From Mycolicibacterium flavescens (GTDB taxonomy: Bacteria; Actinomycetota; Actinomycetes; Mycobacteriales; Mycobacteriaceae): a DNA stretch of 64,000 nt. Positions 62,984-64,000 of the stretch are shown piece by piece; position 1 is the stretch's first letter; each line of letters opens with the position of its first letter. Where the stretch lies: the NCBI RefSeq assembly GCF_001722335.1, contig NZ_MIHA01000001.1:124001-188000 (forward strand), read 5' to 3'. The notes below the pieces were generated by a model, which worked only from the letters and a program-made list of their open reading frames with translations, was not told the DNA's origin and made no database searches. Position numbers and translations under genes: made by a program.

Positions 62984-64000
62984 TCAGACGAGCTCGTAAG
63001 CGGTTTCGGCATGTTCGGTCGCATCGATGCCGGTGTCCTCGTCCTCTCGGCTGACCCGCCAGCCCAACGGTTTGACAATAAAGGCAATGATCGCCGTCAT
63101 GATGCCAGTGAAGATGACGGCCACCAAGGCGATCACCACCTGCACCACCAGCTGCTGCACGCCGCCGCCGTAGAGCAGGCCGGTCTCCGTCGCCAGGAAG
63201 CCGATGCCGACGGTGCCCCACAGGCCCGCCACCAGGTGCACACCGACGACGTCGAGCGAGTCGTCGTAGCCGAACTTGTACTTCAGCCCGACCGCCAGCG
63301 CGGACAGCACACCGGCGATGACGCCGAGGATCAGCGACCCGATCGGCGAGAGTGAACCGCAGGCCGGTGTGATCGCGACGAGGCCGGCGACGACGCCGGA
63401 GGCGGCGCCGACGCTGGTCGCGTGGCCGTCCCGGATGCGCTCCACCAGCAGCCAGCCCAACATCGCGGCGGCGGTGGCGGCGGTGGTGTTGACCCAGACC
63501 AGGCCGGCGAGCATGTCGGCCGCGCCCTCGGATCCGACGTTGAAACCGAACCAGCCGAACCACAGGATGGCAGCGCCCAGCATCACGAACGGAATGTTGT
63601 GCGGCCGGTAGGCGACCTTGCCGAAGCCGGTGCGCTTGCCGAGCAGCAGCGCCAGCACCAGTGCGGCCATGCCCGCGTTGATGTGAACGACGGTGCCACC
63701 GGCGAAGTCGATCGGCGAGACGTTCGCGGTGCCTTCCTCGCTGACACCGAACATCTTGGCCGCGATGCCGTTCTCAGCGCCGGACAGCAGACCGCCGCCC
63801 CAAACCATGTGCGACAGCGGGAAATACACCAGCGTGACCCAGATGCCGCCGAACACCAGCCAGGTGCCGAACTTCATGCGCTCGGCCACCGCGCCGCTGA
63901 TCAGCGCGACGGTGATGACCGCGAAGGTCAATTGGAAGCCGACCCACACGATGGCGGGCACGGTGCCGAAACCGCCGATGACGTAGAGCGTGTCCGCACC
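62984..64000 (-). CDS. amt: Ammonium transporter, partial (N-terminus beyond the right edge)
   Basis: The C-terminal 338 residues of an Amt/AmtB ammonium channel; reading starts beyond the window. Visible signatures include DFAGGTVVHINAGMAALVLALLLGKR (with the pore histidine region), GAAILWFGWFGFNVGSEGAA and the second pore part VVGVHLVAGLWGTVGIGF. Residues AERMKFGTWLVFGGIWVTLVYFPLSHMVWGGG are also typical. It precedes glnB, the usual amt-glnB-glnD nitrogen operon; PII (GlnB/GlnK) plugs this channel under nitrogen excess. Confidence 0.97.
   Translation of the reverse strand, partial: GADTLYVIGGFGTVPAIVWVGFQLTFAVITVALISGAVAERMKFGTWLVFGGIWVTLVYFPLSHMVWGGGLLSGAENGIAAKMFGVSEEGTANVSPIDFAGGTVVHINAGMAALVLALLLGKRTGFGKVAYRPHNIPFVMLGAAILWFGWFGFNVGSEGAADMLAGLVWVNTTAATAAAMLGWLLVERIRDGHATSVGAASGVVAGLVAITPACGSLSPIGSLILGVIAGVLSALAVGLKYKFGYDDSLDVVGVHLVAGLWGTVGIGFLATETGLLYGGGVQQLVVQVVIALVAVIFTGIMTAIIAFIVKPLGWRVSREDEDTGIDATEHAETAYELV

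Overview
The window is high-GC actinobacterial chromosome and reads as a fast-growing environmental mycobacterium (Mycolicibacterium-like). Supporting this are a full mceA-F set, hemophore-like secreted proteins, an IdeR-type iron box, a mycofactocin-type SDR, several P450s, and a conserved backbone matching the order I recall for M. tuberculosis Rv2896c to Rv2920c.

The backbone is split in two. On the left are a partial thiolase and a divergent LysR gene, then dprA-comM-yraN (1623-4624). On the right are DUF2469-rnhB-lepB-rplS, lppW, trmD-rimM-khpA-rpsP, mgtE, a methyltransferase, an NTF2-like gene, two D,D-carboxypeptidases, an amidohydrolase, ffh, glnD, glnB and a partial amt (46755-64000). 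In M. tuberculosis only fdhD-fdhF lie between yraN and the DUF2469 gene. Here about 42 kb of accessory genes occupy that gap.

Accessory block 1 (4.7-15.9 kb) holds a DUF1206 protein and an iron island: a hemophore-like gene diverging from a ferric-iron ABC transporter across a 15/19 match to the IdeR box. The transporter operon ends in an unusual adenylation-carrier-membrane acyltransferase-like fusion. TesB, a CoA-transferase, a HAD phosphatase and two small secreted proteins follow.

Block 2 (16.1-20.7 kb) is a five-gene cluster around a DyP-type peroxidase with three unassigned partners.

Block 3 (20.7-46.4 kb) is the most interesting part. It contains four P450s, three SDRs, an aldehyde dehydrogenase, an AveC-like membrane protein, a substrate-binding-like protein without a signal peptide, a MoxR/CbbQ-type AAA ATPase with a CbbO/NorD-type VWA partner, a flavin monooxygenase-like gene, a DapB-like dehydrogenase, and a six-gene mce operon without yrbE genes. 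Seven intergenic copies of a 17-bp element, GAAC-N9-GTTY-like, sit at essentially every promoter of this block. One copy precedes its only regulator gene, which encodes two fused TetR units as in Mce3R. I infer one coordinately repressed regulon for import and oxidation of an unidentified hydrophobic (probably lipid or terpenoid/steroid-like) substrate.

No rRNA, tRNA, CRISPR array, insertion sequence or phage gene was recognised.
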